NCBI RefSeq assembly: GCF_029892685.1
Contig: NZ_JARXVD010000012.1
Span: 109,960-173,959 of the forward strand
Length of the DNA: 64,000 bases
Source: Mycobacterium sp. OTB74
Lineage (GTDB): Bacteria; Actinomycetota; Actinomycetes; Mycobacteriales; Mycobacteriaceae
Reading direction: 5' to 3'
Positions 7,651 through 16,325 of the stretch are shown here, piece by piece. A program made the translations under genes and the position numbers. The first letter of the stretch is position 1. Each line of letters starts with the position of its first letter. The notes below the pieces were generated by a model, which had not been told where the DNA came from, made no database searches, and worked only from the letters and a program-made list of their open reading frames with translations.

Positions 7651-9063
7651 ATGCCGAGACTGCTGCCCGCCCTCAGCACCGTCATCGACGGCACCGCGCC
7701 GGACCGTGACCGCAGCATCGACGTAGCGCGCCTCAGCGCGCTGCTGGTGGTGATGTTCGGCCACTGCGCCATGCTGCTGGCGACCATCGACGCCGATGGC
7801 GTCCACATCGGCAACACCCTCGGCGCGATACCCCGGCTGGCACCAGTCACTTGGGTGCTCCAGGTGATGCCGTTGTTCTTTTTCGCCGGGGCGGCCGCCG
7901 GTATCTTCAGCTGGCGGGCCGGGATGTCCTGGGGCAACTGGCTTTTCACCCGGTCCCAGCGATTGTGCCGGCCGGCGTTTTGGTACCTGGGCGCGTGGAC
8001 GGTGGCGCTGATTGCGGTGCGACTCGTCATGGGAGCTGAGTCTGCTGCGGCATTGGGCAATGAATCGGTTGCGTTGTTGTGGTTCCTTGGCACGTATCTG
8101 GTGGTGCTGGCGTTCGTTCCGGCACTGGCCCGGCTGCGGTCGGGTCGCTCGGCGGCGCTGGTGGTCGCTGTGCTCATTGCGGTCGCGGCCATCGGCGACG
8201 TGGCCCGGATCGCCACTCACAACGCAGCGGCTGGCGCGGCGAATCTGCTTGTGGCGTGGCTGATCCCGATGGTCATCGGCGCGGCCTATGCCCGCCGGCT
8301 GGTCACGGTCCGCGCTGCGTTGACGGTGGCTGCCGTCGCTCTGGCCGCCCAGGTGGCGCTCGCGGTCTTCGGCCCGTACGACGTGTCGCTGGTGGTGACC
8401 GGCGCCGAGCGGATGTCCAATGTGACCCCGCCAACGCTTCTGCTTGCGCTGCAATGCATCTGGATGCCCGCGGTCTTCATCGCAGCAGCCGGCACGGTGC
8501 GCCGCTGGGTGCAGTATCCCTGGGTGTGGTACCTGGTCGCGGTCGGCAACGGCGGCGCCATGACGTTGTATCTGTGGCATATCGCCGCTATCGCGATCGC
8601 CACCTTCAGCCTGCATGCAGCGCATCTGGATGCCTACGACCCATCTGCGCCGTATTTCTGGCGCAACCTGGCCATCCGTGCGCTGGTCTTCGCCGTGGTG
8701 ATGGCGGTGATGTTCGTGCTGCTATCACCGCTCGAACACCGCAGGTTGCCCTGGTGGGACGACCGGATGAGCGCCGTCGGCGCCTGGTCGACGGCCGCTG
8801 GTGTGCTGGTCTGTGCCGCCGGGGTTGCGCTCCTACTGATGGCCAAGAACGGACTCGGCACCGACTCCGGCTGGTCGTTGCTGGCGCTCTTCGTTGCGGC
8901 ACTGCTCGGCGCGCGGATCAGCGCTGGACGGTCCTCAGTGCGCACTGACGAAGGTACCGGCGGCAACGCCGCTGGGCGCGACGGGCGCAGCGGAGTAGGC
9001 GAACATGTAGGTCTCCCGACCGGTCGGGTACCCGCCCCCGTTCGTCGCGATGTGGACATGTGA
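7651..9063 (+). CDS. Membrane acyltransferase, acyltransferase-3 family
   Basis: A 470-residue integral membrane protein with about ten hydrophobic helices and an acyltransferase-3 start: RDRSIDVARLSALLVVMFGHCAML includes the conserved arginine and histidine. Such enzymes transfer acyl groups to cell-surface carbohydrates or lipids; the acceptor is not predictable. A late motif, NGGAMTLYLWHIAAIAIATF, matches the usual family ending, followed by two more helices and a disordered hydrophilic tail of about 50 residues (from near residue 425) rich in Gly, Arg and Ser. That tail is encoded by DNA that also encodes the end of the convergent exported-protein gene, an overlap of 129 bases. The tail may therefore be a read-through extension after loss of an earlier stop. 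Confidence 0.8.
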   Translation: MPRLLPALSTVIDGTAPDRDRSIDVARLSALLVVMFGHCAMLLATIDADGVHIGNTLGAIPRLAPVTWVLQVMPLFFFAGAAAGIFSWRAGMSWGNWLFTRSQRLCRPAFWYLGAWTVALIAVRLVMGAESAAALGNESVALLWFLGTYLVVLAFVPALARLRSGRSAALVVAVLIAVAAIGDVARIATHNAAAGAANLLVAWLIPMVIGAAYARRLVTVRAALTVAAVALAAQVALAVFGPYDVSLVVTGAERMSNVTPPTLLLALQCIWMPAVFIAAAGTVRRWVQYPWVWYLVAVGNGGAMTLYLWHIAAIAIATFSLHAAHLDAYDPSAPYFWRNLAIRALVFAVVMAVMFVLLSPLEHRRLPWWDDRMSAVGAWSTAAGVLVCAAGVALLLMAKNGLGTDSGWSLLALFVAALLGARISAGRSSVRTDEGTGGNAAGRDGRSGVGEHVGLPTGRVPAPVRRDVDM

Positions 9064-9645
9064 GAAGTGGTTGGCGTCGGGGCCGCCGTAATCAGGCAGC
9101 GCCTGCGCAGGGCTGCCCGGCATGTACAGCACCCGGCGCCAGATCACATGATTCAGCGCGAACGGTCCCGCGTTGGCCAGCGCATAGGCCACGATTCGAT
9201 CGCCGAGTGCCTTGCCAGCGGCCGATTCGTAGTTCGGGATCATCACATCGAGCGCCAGTCCTTCAGGGTGCCAACGCAGTGAATCCGGCCGCACCCCACC
9301 GATGTTGCGAATCTCGGGAAACAGCACGCTGATCGCGCGCGCGAGAAGAATCGTGTCGATCTGCAATCCTCGCTCGGGCGCGACGCCGACCCGCAGCACG
9401 ATGCCGCGCACCATCGAACGACTACTTGTCATAGCCAGTGCAGCATCGGATTTCGGCACGCGCATCGGTGTCGAGAGCGGTACCGACACCGGCGCTTCGG
9501 CGCAGCACGACCCCTCGGCCTCGACGTGCTGATAGATCCCGCCGGCCGCGGTGACCAGGGCGGATGCGGAGATGACGGCACCGGCAAGTGCCAGTGGCCG
9601 CCGGTTTCGGTGCCACAGGTTATCGGCTAACTCGTGCCAGCCCAT
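8935..9645 (-). CDS. Exported protein with ARB-07466-like C-terminal domain
   Basis: A protein of about 236 residues. An N-terminal hydrophobic segment (PLALAGAVISASALVTAAGG, residues 16-35) would anchor or export it. The C-terminal half has the pattern SLRWHPEGLALDVMIPNY, then ALNHVIWRRVLYMPG, then NHFSHVHIAT, which is typical of the ARB-07466/peptidase-M15-like domain found in mycobacterial secreted proteins. The paired His/Asp and HVH residues suggest a zinc peptidoglycan-peptidase fold, but activity is not established. An ATG at 9657 is an alternative start. The 3' end overlaps the convergent acyltransferase by 129 bases. Confidence 0.68.
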   Translation of the reverse strand: MGWHELADNLWHRNRRPLALAGAVISASALVTAAGGIYQHVEAEGSCCAEAPVSVPLSTPMRVPKSDAALAMTSSRSMVRGIVLRVGVAPERGLQIDTILLARAISVLFPEIRNIGGVRPDSLRWHPEGLALDVMIPNYESAAGKALGDRIVAYALANAGPFALNHVIWRRVLYMPGSPAQALPDYGGPDANHFSHVHIATNGGGYPTGRETYMFAYSAAPVAPSGVAAGTFVSAH

Positions 9646-9802
9646 GGGGTGCACCATACCGCGCAGGTCACGGCCAGATAACGGGGTTTGACGAAACGAC
9701 TGCGGTAAATATGGCCCCACCGCCTGGTCACTCCCCCGTATTCGGCCGAACCGAACGCCGCATATGGTGTCCAGTGATCCACACCACACAACGGAGGCAC
9801 TG

Positions 9803-10987
9803 ATGACGAGTACCACCGAGTCCGCCGGCCAGATCACCGCAATGGCCCGGGGCATGCGCGATCTGGTCGCGTCTGAGGCCGCCGCCAGCGAGCAGCAGCG
9901 CACGCTGACCACCGCCATCGTCGAGGAGATGTGGCACAGCGGTCTGATGCCGGCGCTCAACCCGGTCGAGGCGGGAGGCCGCGAGCCGGGATTCGCCGAG
10001 ATGATCGACACCTGGATCGAAATGGCTTGGCAGGACGGCTCATTCGGCTGGGTCGGCATCGCCAATCTGCCCTCGTCGTTCGCCGCCGGCGCCTACCTGC
10101 CCGACGACGGTTTCTCAGAGGTGTTCACCGCCAACGACAATCACGTCACCATGGGCGGCCAGTTCTTTCCAAACGGGCAGGGCGTGGCCGTCGACGGTGG
10201 TTTCCGGCTCACCGGCAAGTGGAGCTTCGGTTCTGGTACCGGCCACGCGCAGTACATCGCGGCCGGGTTCATCCCTATGCACGACGGCGAGATCCGCTGG
10301 ATCAGCGAAGGATTGCCCGAGATGCACGTCGCGATCCTGCCCCGCGACCAAGTCACGTTCGACGACGGATGGTTCGTGCAGGGATTGAAGGGCACAGGCT
10401 CGTACGACTATCACGTCAAAGACCTGTTCGTCCCGGTCCGACGCACCTTTCCGCTGTTCACCACCGAGCCGATGCGCGGCTCCTCGCCTGCATTCAGGAT
10501 GGGCATGATGCCGGTGACCGCGGCCGGGCATGCTTCCTGGGCGCTCGGCGTGGCCAAGAGCATGCTCGACGACGTCGAGGAACTTGCTGCGACCAAATTC
10601 CGGATGAGCGACATGGCCGCGCTCGCAAGCCGCCCGACATTTCAGAAGGGGTTGGCCCATCACGTCGCCGCCTGGCGTGCAGCCAGGCTGTTGGTGCTTG
10701 ACGCATTCACCACAGCCGAAGCCGCCGTCGGGGCCGGAAATCCACTCACCCCGCGACTGCGTGCGGACATGAGGGTGGCCGCCGTCTACGCCACCGACAC
10801 CGCGCGGGCCGCCGCCGAATGGGCGCACCTGGTGGCGGGTACCAGTTCGATCCGCGAGGGTTCGCGGCTGGAGCGCGCATTCCGTGACATCTATACCGGC
10901 ACGCAGCACGCCTTCATCAGCGAGAAGGTGGCCATGGACGCCGCGCAGATCTGGCTGGGCCTGATCGAGGACCAACCAGGTTTGTGA
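9803..10987 (+). CDS. Acyl-CoA dehydrogenase-like flavin oxidoreductase / monooxygenase
   Basis: A 394-residue protein of the acyl-CoA dehydrogenase superfamily, closest in layout to HsaA-type flavin-dependent hydroxylases. Visible landmarks are WQDGSFGWVGIAN (flavin-side helix end), GGFRLTGKWSFGSGTGHAQY (the typical beta-barrel entry with W and SG), and a C-terminal helical domain with AAAEWAHLVAGTSSIREGSRLERAFRDIYTGTQHAF, where the SxIxEGS..R.FRD pattern of hydroxylases is present. The start ATG at 9803 has ACGGAGG eight bases upstream; 13 extra upstream codons are not conserved-looking. It stands alone before the convergent mbtI. Likely hydroxylates or dehydrogenates a ring or acyl compound with a flavin reductase partner not seen nearby. 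Confidence 0.75.
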   Translation: MTSTTESAGQITAMARGMRDLVASEAAASEQQRTLTTAIVEEMWHSGLMPALNPVEAGGREPGFAEMIDTWIEMAWQDGSFGWVGIANLPSSFAAGAYLPDDGFSEVFTANDNHVTMGGQFFPNGQGVAVDGGFRLTGKWSFGSGTGHAQYIAAGFIPMHDGEIRWISEGLPEMHVAILPRDQVTFDDGWFVQGLKGTGSYDYHVKDLFVPVRRTFPLFTTEPMRGSSPAFRMGMMPVTAAGHASWALGVAKSMLDDVEELAATKFRMSDMAALASRPTFQKGLAHHVAAWRAARLLVLDAFTTAEAAVGAGNPLTPRLRADMRVAAVYATDTARAAAEWAHLVAGTSSIREGSRLERAFRDIYTGTQHAFISEKVAMDAAQIWLGLIEDQPGL

Positions 10988-10990
10988 GCG

Positions 10991-12343
10991 TCAGTCCCGA
11001 GCCACCAGATATGGAGCGAGGCTGCCCAGCTTCTCGCAGGTCTCCTCGAATTCCCGCTCGGGCGTCGATTCGGCGATGATGCCGGCTCCGGCCCGCAGCC
11101 ACGTGTGTCCGTCAGCCTCGTAAGCCGACCGCAGCGTCAGCGCGGCGTCCATGCCGCCATCGGCTGAAAACATCACCACCGCACCGGAATACAGCCCGCG
11201 CGGCAACTCGTCCAGCCGCAGGATGGCCTCGACGCTCTCGGCCTTGGGGATGCCCGACGCGGTCACCGCGGGAAACAACGCCTCCAGCGCATCCATCCGG
11301 TTCATTTCCTCAGAGAGCAGCCCACCGACAGTCGAGCCGAGGTGCTGGACGCTGCCCCGCTCCCGCACAGTCATGAAATCGCTGACGACGGTGGTACCCG
11401 GCTGAGCCACCTCCGCGATCTCCTGCAGCGAGCTGCGAACCGAAATAGCGTGCTCGACAATCTCTTTCGAATTCGACTCGAGGTCGTCCCGGGCCGCGCG
11501 GTCGCGGTCGCGCCCCCGGCCGAGGGCGCGGGTGCCGGCCAGCGGCTCGGTGATCACCATGCCGTCGTCGCGTACCGCGGCAACCAACTCCGGGCTGAAT
11601 CCGAGCGCGCGAATACCGCCCAGCCGCAACAGAAACGACCGTGCCGGCGTGTTGTGCGCGCGGCCCACGCGGTAGGTCGCCGGGAAGTCGAGCGCGAAGG
11701 GCACATCAAACCGCCGGGACAGGATCACCTTCTGGTACCGGCCCGCGGCGATCTCGTCGACGGCGGTGGCCACCCGGGTCGGGTAGTCGGTGCGGTCGAC
11801 GCTGACGTCGACGGCGGTCGGAGCCGGAGTTGTCGGTATTCCGGCGGCAATCAGCTGCCGCACCACATCGGAGACGTGCTCGTCGGACCCGACAATGCGG
11901 ACCTCCGCATCGGTCACCACCATCTCGGTGTGCGCACTGAACACCCGCGCCAGCGGCGTTCCCGGGGCCACACGCTGATGCAGCCCGAACCGGTAGGCAC
12001 CGAACTCGAATGCGACCCAGCCGAACAGCCGATCAGCCTCCAGCAGCAGACGGTCGACGGCGTCGCCGAGCACCTGACCCGGCCGGCCGCTCCACACCTG
12101 ACGGGAAACGCATCCGTCGGCGTCGATCAACCTCAGCTCATCACTGTCGAGCTCGATCGCCGCGCGTACCCCGACCGCCAGCACCCACTCACTGCTGCGC
12201 TCATAGACGACGTACGGCTCGCCCAAACGCTCCGGCAGCTCGACGGCCAGCTGCGCCACCAGATCGGCAGGATTCACGTTGTTCGACAACGCAATTCGGG
12301 TCACGAAAGCAGTGTCAGTCGCTTCAGCAGTCACCTTCAGCAC
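10991..12343 (-). CDS. mbtI: Salicylate synthase MbtI
   Basis: Converts chorismate through isochorismate to salicylate plus pyruvate, giving the starter for mycobactin. The 450 residues equal the length of M. tuberculosis MbtI (Rv2386c). Chorismate-enzyme motifs are clear: GRYQKVILSR, the block ITEPLAGTRALGRG, the Mg-binding ESNSKEIVEHA, the run VRERGSVQHLGSTV, and the C-terminal WLRAGAGIIAESTPEREFEET. The GTG start at 12343 lies five bases after an iron box; another GTG three codons inside is possible. It lies about 8 kb from mbtA here, whereas in M. tuberculosis only mbtJ separates them. Iron repression through the box is expected. Confidence 0.96.
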   Translation of the reverse strand: MLKVTAEATDTAFVTRIALSNNVNPADLVAQLAVELPERLGEPYVVYERSSEWVLAVGVRAAIELDSDELRLIDADGCVSRQVWSGRPGQVLGDAVDRLLLEADRLFGWVAFEFGAYRFGLHQRVAPGTPLARVFSAHTEMVVTDAEVRIVGSDEHVSDVVRQLIAAGIPTTPAPTAVDVSVDRTDYPTRVATAVDEIAAGRYQKVILSRRFDVPFALDFPATYRVGRAHNTPARSFLLRLGGIRALGFSPELVAAVRDDGMVITEPLAGTRALGRGRDRDRAARDDLESNSKEIVEHAISVRSSLQEIAEVAQPGTTVVSDFMTVRERGSVQHLGSTVGGLLSEEMNRMDALEALFPAVTASGIPKAESVEAILRLDELPRGLYSGAVVMFSADGGMDAALTLRSAYEADGHTWLRAGAGIIAESTPEREFEETCEKLGSLAPYLVARD

Positions 12344-12348
12344 CCTAG

Positions 12349-12367
12349 TTAATTTAGCCTAACCTCA
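12349..12367. promoter_or_regulatory. IdeR iron box upstream of mbtI
   Basis: Read on the minus strand, TGAGGTTAGGCTAAATTAA matches the IdeR consensus at 16 of 19 positions. It ends only five bases before the mbtI GTG, so bound Fe-IdeR would cover the promoter/start region. A very short or absent 5' untranslated leader is implied. Confidence 0.85.
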
Positions 12368-12438
12368 CAAAAGATGGGCCAACCTTAACCGGCGATCGGT
12401 CCGCCCGGGGCGCTACCTCGTCCCGAGTCGTCTAGATC

Positions 12439-13590
12439 TCAATCCAGAACGGTGCGCACCACCGCGTCGGCCAGCAGCCGCCCCCGGTCGGTAAGGACCA
12501 GTTGGCGGTCCTGAACCTGCACCAGCCCGTCGGCCACTGCGGTATCGGCCCGCTCCCGTTCGCCTGGGGTCAACGCGTCCAACGGAAATCCGGTTCGCAG
12601 GCGCAGCCGCAGCATCACGTCCTCGACGTGCCGGGCGTGGGCGTCGAGGTCCTCGAAGTCCGCGACCGGCAACCGCCCCTGCGTGAGCTCCTCGGCATAA
12701 GCGTTGGGGTGCTTGACATTCCACCACCGACGCGACCCGACAAAGCCGTGTGCGCCCGGCCCGGCACCCCACCACTGGCCCCCGTCCCAGTAACCCAGGT
12801 TGTGCCGGCACTCGCCTCCAGGCCGGCTCCAGTTGGAAACCTCGTACCAATCCAGACCGGCCGCCGCCAAGTGCGCGTCCAGCAACTCGTAGCGCAAGGC
12901 CAGCACGTCGTCATCGGGCGCGGCGATCTCGCCGCGGCGCACCCGCCGGGCCAGCGCCGTGCCGTCCTCGACGATCAGCGCGTACGCCGAGACGTGATCG
13001 ACACCCGCCTCGATCGCGGTGTCCACCGAGCGACGCAGATCGTCGTCGGTCTCCCCCGGCGTGCCGTAGATCAGGTCGAGATTGACGTGCTCGAAGCCGG
13101 CGGCCAACGCCTCGCGCGCCGCGGCCGGCGCCCGTCCCGCCGAATGCGTCCGGTCCAGCACGGCCAGCACGTGCGGAGCCGTGGACTGCATACCGAGCGA
13201 CACACGCGTGTAGCCCGCCGCCAACAGATCGGTGAAGAACTCCGGCGATGTCGATTCCGGATTGGCCTCCGTGGTGACCTCGGCTCTGGGGGCTAGCCGG
13301 AAAGATTCGCGCACCGCTTCCAGCACCGCAGTTAGCCCGGACGCGCCAAGCAGGGACGGAGTTCCGCCACCGACGAACACCGTGTCGACCGGCAGGTCGA
13401 CCTGCTCGCCCGCCAGCGCCAGCTCGGTCCGCAACGCCGCCAGCCACCCGTCGGGATTCGAACCACCCAGCTCACCGGCGGTATAGGTGTTGAAATCGCA
13501 ATACCCGCACCGCGTCGCGCAGAACGGTACGTGGATATAGATGCCGAACGGATCTCCGGTGGAAGCGGCGCGCCGTTGATCGGAGGTCAT
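12439..13590 (-). CDS. hemW: Radical SAM protein HemW
   Basis: A 383-residue radical-SAM enzyme of the HemN-like HemW family (M. tuberculosis Rv2388c), now viewed as a heme chaperone rather than a coproporphyrinogen oxidase. The cluster-binding motif CATRCGYCDF lies near residues 25-34, followed by DTVFVGGGTPSLLG and NPESTSPEF, with LGMQST and EHVNLDLIYGTPGE further on. The HemW-type C-terminal domain has LGYWDGGQWWGAGPGAHGF. The ATG at 13590 is preferred; a TTG two codons upstream is possible. The M. tuberculosis neighbours rpfD and Rv2390c, which lie between this gene and nirA, are absent here. The intergenic region that follows holds the sulfur attenuator ORF. Confidence 0.92.
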   Translation of the reverse strand: MTSDQRRAASTGDPFGIYIHVPFCATRCGYCDFNTYTAGELGGSNPDGWLAALRTELALAGEQVDLPVDTVFVGGGTPSLLGASGLTAVLEAVRESFRLAPRAEVTTEANPESTSPEFFTDLLAAGYTRVSLGMQSTAPHVLAVLDRTHSAGRAPAAAREALAAGFEHVNLDLIYGTPGETDDDLRRSVDTAIEAGVDHVSAYALIVEDGTALARRVRRGEIAAPDDDVLALRYELLDAHLAAAGLDWYEVSNWSRPGGECRHNLGYWDGGQWWGAGPGAHGFVGSRRWWNVKHPNAYAEELTQGRLPVADFEDLDAHARHVEDVMLRLRLRTGFPLDALTPGERERADTAVADGLVQVQDRQLVLTDRGRLLADAVVRTVLD

Positions 13591-13678
13591 GTCCAACAGT
13601 GTCCCACCAGGCCGTGGAGGGTTTTGCTCACGGTGCGCCGATGTTTGGGCCGGTTAGGGCCGATGCCGCTGGTCATGG

Positions 13679-13684
13679 CACAAT
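13679..13684 (+). promoter_or_regulatory. -10 element of the leaderless sulfur attenuator ORF
   Basis: CACAAT lies seven bases upstream of the GTG at 13692, a spacing that places the transcription start on the first base of the start codon. It is a weak match to TANNNT. The sulfate-operon attenuator at 23267 has a hexamer with the same seven-base gap, which supports this reading. Confidence 0.5.
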
Positions 13685-13691
13685 GACCAGT

Positions 13692-13787
13692 GTGTTCACT
13701 AGCCGCAACTGCACCCTCGGTACCGTGTTGGTGAAACGGCGGCATGTCGACTTCAAGCGCGTCTGTAGCTGTTGCTGTCAGCCGTGA
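13692..13787 (+). CDS. Polycysteine leader peptide upstream of sirA (attenuator ORF)
   Basis: A 31-codon ORF that begins GTG and ends in the residues CSCCCQP, four cysteines in five positions just before the stop. The preceding RRHVDF segment is the hallmark of actinobacterial sulfur leader peptides. Mycobacteria are known to use leaderless polycysteine ORFs as cysteine-responsive attenuators: when Cys-tRNA is scarce, ribosomes stall on the Cys run and the downstream operon is opened. It lies 128 bp before sirA, cysH and the chelatase gene, which matches that role exactly. An in-frame ATG three codons earlier (13683) is an alternative but has no good -10 element. Confidence 0.82.
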   Translation: MFTSRNCTLGTVLVKRRHVDFKRVCSCCCQP

Positions 13788-13915
13788 TGCCAGCTTGATG
13801 CCGTAAGGCCTATCCACCTGAAATTTCAGCTGGCCGCCGGATCTGCGCTGCCGGTCAGCCACCGGGGTAGCGCCATTCCGAAGGCCGGTTCCTTGTCCGA
13901 AGGAGCCCCCAACCC

Positions 13916-15580
13916 GTGACTACCGCTAAGCCGGTCAAAACCCGCGACGAAGGCCAGTGGGCCCTGGGTAGCCGTGATCCGCTGAACCCCAACGAGGTGT
14001 TCAAGCTGGAGGATGACGCGCTCAACGTTCGCGACCGCATCATCAACGTCCACTCCAAGCAGGGTTTCGCCAGCATCCCCAAGGAGGATCTGCGCGGTCG
14101 GTACCGCTGGATGGGCCTATACACCCAGCGCACCGAAGGCTACGACGGCACCTTCACCGGTGACGACAATGCCGACCTGCTCGAGGCCGAGTACTTCATG
14201 ATGCGGGTGCGATGCGACGGCGGCGCGCTCAGCAGCCAGGCACTGCGCACCATCGGTGAAATCTCAATCGAATTCGGCCGTGACACCGCGGACATCACCG
14301 ACCGCGAAAACATCCAGTACCACTGGATCCGCATCGAGGACGTCCCGGAGATCTGGCGCCGCCTGGAGTCGGTCGGCCTGCAGACCACGGAAGCGTGCGG
14401 CGACTGCCCGCGCGTCGTGCTCGGCGGCCCGCTGTCCGGCGAGTCTCTCGATGAGGTGCTGGACGCCAGTTGGGCCGTCGACGAGATCGTCCGTCGGTAC
14501 ATCGGCAGCCCGGAGTTCTCCAACCTGCCGCGCAAGTTCAAGACCGCCATCTCGGGGCTGCAGGACGTTGCACACGAGATCAACGACGTGTCGTTCATCG
14601 GCGTCAACCACCCCGAGCACGGACCCGGCCTGGATGTCTGGGTGGGCGGCGGCCTGTCCACCAACCCGATGCTGGCCCAGCGCCTGGGCGTGTGGGTGCC
14701 GCTCGATGAGGTGCCCGATGTTTGGCACGGCATCACCTCGATCTTCCGCGACTACGGCTACCGCCGACTGCGGTCCAAGGCCCGACTGAAGTTCCTGGTC
14801 AAGGACTGGGGCGTCGAAAAATTTAGGGAGATTCTCGAAACCGAATACCTGAAGCGTCCGCTGATCGACGGCCCGGCACCCGAGCAGGTTCCGCACACCA
14901 TCGACCACGTCGGGGTGCAGAAGCTCAAGAACGGTCTGAACGCCGTCGGCGTCGCGGCCATCGCGGGCCGGTCGTCGGGCACGCTGCTGACCCAGATCGC
15001 CGACCTGGCCGAAGCCGCGGGCTCCAACCGGGTCCGGCTGACTCCGTACCAGAAGCTGATCATCCTCGACGTCCCGGACGACAGGGTCGAAGAACTAGTC
15101 TCCGGTTTGGAGGCCATCGGTCTGCAGACCCGCCCGTCGATGTGGCGCAAGAACCTGATGGCCTGCACCGGAATCGAGTACTGCAAGCTGTCGTTCGCCG
15201 AAACCCGGGTCCGCGCACAGACTTTGGTGCCCGAGCTGGAAAAGCGCATGGCAGATTTGAACGCCGCGTTGGACGTGCCGGTGACCATCAACCTCAATGG
15301 CTGCCCCAACTCCTGCGCCCGGATCCAGATCGCCGACATCGGCTTCAAGGGCCAGATGATCGACGAGGGCAATGGCCCCGAGGAGGGCTTCCAGGTGCAT
15401 CTGGGCGGCAGCCTGGGCCTGGACAGTGGTTTCGGGCGCAAGCTGCGTCAGCACAAGGTGCTGGCCAGCGAGCTCGGCGACTACATCGAGCGGGTGGTGC
15501 GCAACTTCACGGAACAGCGTGAGCCCGGCGAGCGTTTCGCCCAGTGGGCCATTCGAGCCGACGAAGCGGAGTTGCGATGA
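13916..15580 (+). CDS. sirA: Ferredoxin-dependent sulfite reductase (SirA/NirA)
   Basis: Reduces sulfite to sulfide with six electrons from ferredoxin in assimilatory sulfur metabolism (annotated nirA, Rv2391, in M. tuberculosis). The 554 residues contain two ferrodoxin-like halves and two siroheme/4Fe-4S repeats. The cluster ligands are visible as C417 and C423 in ACTGIEYCKL, and C463 and C467 in NGCPNSCAR. The first-half motif TTEACGDCPRVV is also typical of the family. The GTG start at 13916 is preceded by AAGGAG. It overlaps cysH by four bases (ATGA), so the two are translationally coupled. Control is likely by the polycysteine attenuator upstream. Confidence 0.96.
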   Translation: MTTAKPVKTRDEGQWALGSRDPLNPNEVFKLEDDALNVRDRIINVHSKQGFASIPKEDLRGRYRWMGLYTQRTEGYDGTFTGDDNADLLEAEYFMMRVRCDGGALSSQALRTIGEISIEFGRDTADITDRENIQYHWIRIEDVPEIWRRLESVGLQTTEACGDCPRVVLGGPLSGESLDEVLDASWAVDEIVRRYIGSPEFSNLPRKFKTAISGLQDVAHEINDVSFIGVNHPEHGPGLDVWVGGGLSTNPMLAQRLGVWVPLDEVPDVWHGITSIFRDYGYRRLRSKARLKFLVKDWGVEKFREILETEYLKRPLIDGPAPEQVPHTIDHVGVQKLKNGLNAVGVAAIAGRSSGTLLTQIADLAEAAGSNRVRLTPYQKLIILDVPDDRVEELVSGLEAIGLQTRPSMWRKNLMACTGIEYCKLSFAETRVRAQTLVPELEKRMADLNAALDVPVTINLNGCPNSCARIQIADIGFKGQMIDEGNGPEEGFQVHLGGSLGLDSGFGRKLRQHKVLASELGDYIERVVRNFTEQREPGERFAQWAIRADEAELR

Positions 15581-16317
15581 GTAGTGGGACCACAGCCACC
15601 TATGGCGTCGAGGAACTGAGAGCGATCGCCGAGCGCGGCGCCGCCGAGTTGGCCGACGCCAGCGCCGAAGAGCTGCTGCGCTGGGTCGATGAGAACTTCG
15701 GCGGCGCCGGCGGGCCGGCCGATCGATGTGGCTACGTTGTCGCTTCGAATATGCAGGACGGCGCGCTGGTCGAGATGGCCGCCAAGGTCCGCCCCGGGGT
15801 CGACGTGCTGTTCCTGGACACCGGCTACCACTTCGCCGAGACCATCGGCACCCGCGACGCCGTCGAGGCCGTCTACGGCGTGAACGTGGTGAACGTGACT
15901 CCCGAGCACACTGTGGCCGAGCAGGACCAACTGCTGGGCAAGGACCTGTTCTCCCGCGACGCCGCGCAATGCTGCAACCTGCGCAAGGTGCAGCCACTGT
16001 CCAAGGCGCTCAAGGGATATTCGGCCTGGGTCACCGGCATCCGCCGGGTCGAGGCGCCGACCCGCGCCAACGCTCCCCTGATCAGCTTTGACGAGGCGTT
16101 CGGTCTGGTGAAGATCAACCCGATCGCTGCGTGGAGCGATGAGGACATGCAGGCGTACATCGACGCCAACGGCATCCTGGTCAATCCGCTGGTGGACGAG
16201 GGCTATCCGTCGATCGGCTGCGCGCCATGCACCAGCAAGCCCGCCGAGGGTTCCGACCCCCGCAGCGGTCGCTGGGCCGGCCAGGCCAAGACCGAATGCG
16301 GTCTGCACGCGTCGTAA
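15577..16317 (+). CDS. cysH: Adenylyl-sulfate (APS) reductase CysH
   Basis: Reduces adenosine 5'-phosphosulfate to sulfite and AMP with thioredoxin as donor. In this 246-residue protein the 4Fe-4S cysteines C132-C133 (AQCCNLRKVQPL) and C215/C218 (GCAPCTSKP) show that it is the assimilatory APS-type enzyme rather than a PAPS reductase. The catalytic C-terminal Cys241 is in TECGLH. The substrate-binding region VLFLDTGYHFAET is intact. The ATG overlaps the sirA stop by four bases. It supplies sulfite to SirA, and the chelatase gene that follows eight bases later supplies siroheme iron insertion. Confidence 0.96.
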   Translation: MSSGTTATYGVEELRAIAERGAAELADASAEELLRWVDENFGGAGGPADRCGYVVASNMQDGALVEMAAKVRPGVDVLFLDTGYHFAETIGTRDAVEAVYGVNVVNVTPEHTVAEQDQLLGKDLFSRDAAQCCNLRKVQPLSKALKGYSAWVTGIRRVEAPTRANAPLISFDEAFGLVKINPIAAWSDEDMQAYIDANGILVNPLVDEGYPSIGCAPCTSKPAEGSDPRSGRWAGQAKTECGLHAS

Positions 16318-16325
16318 GGCTGTCC

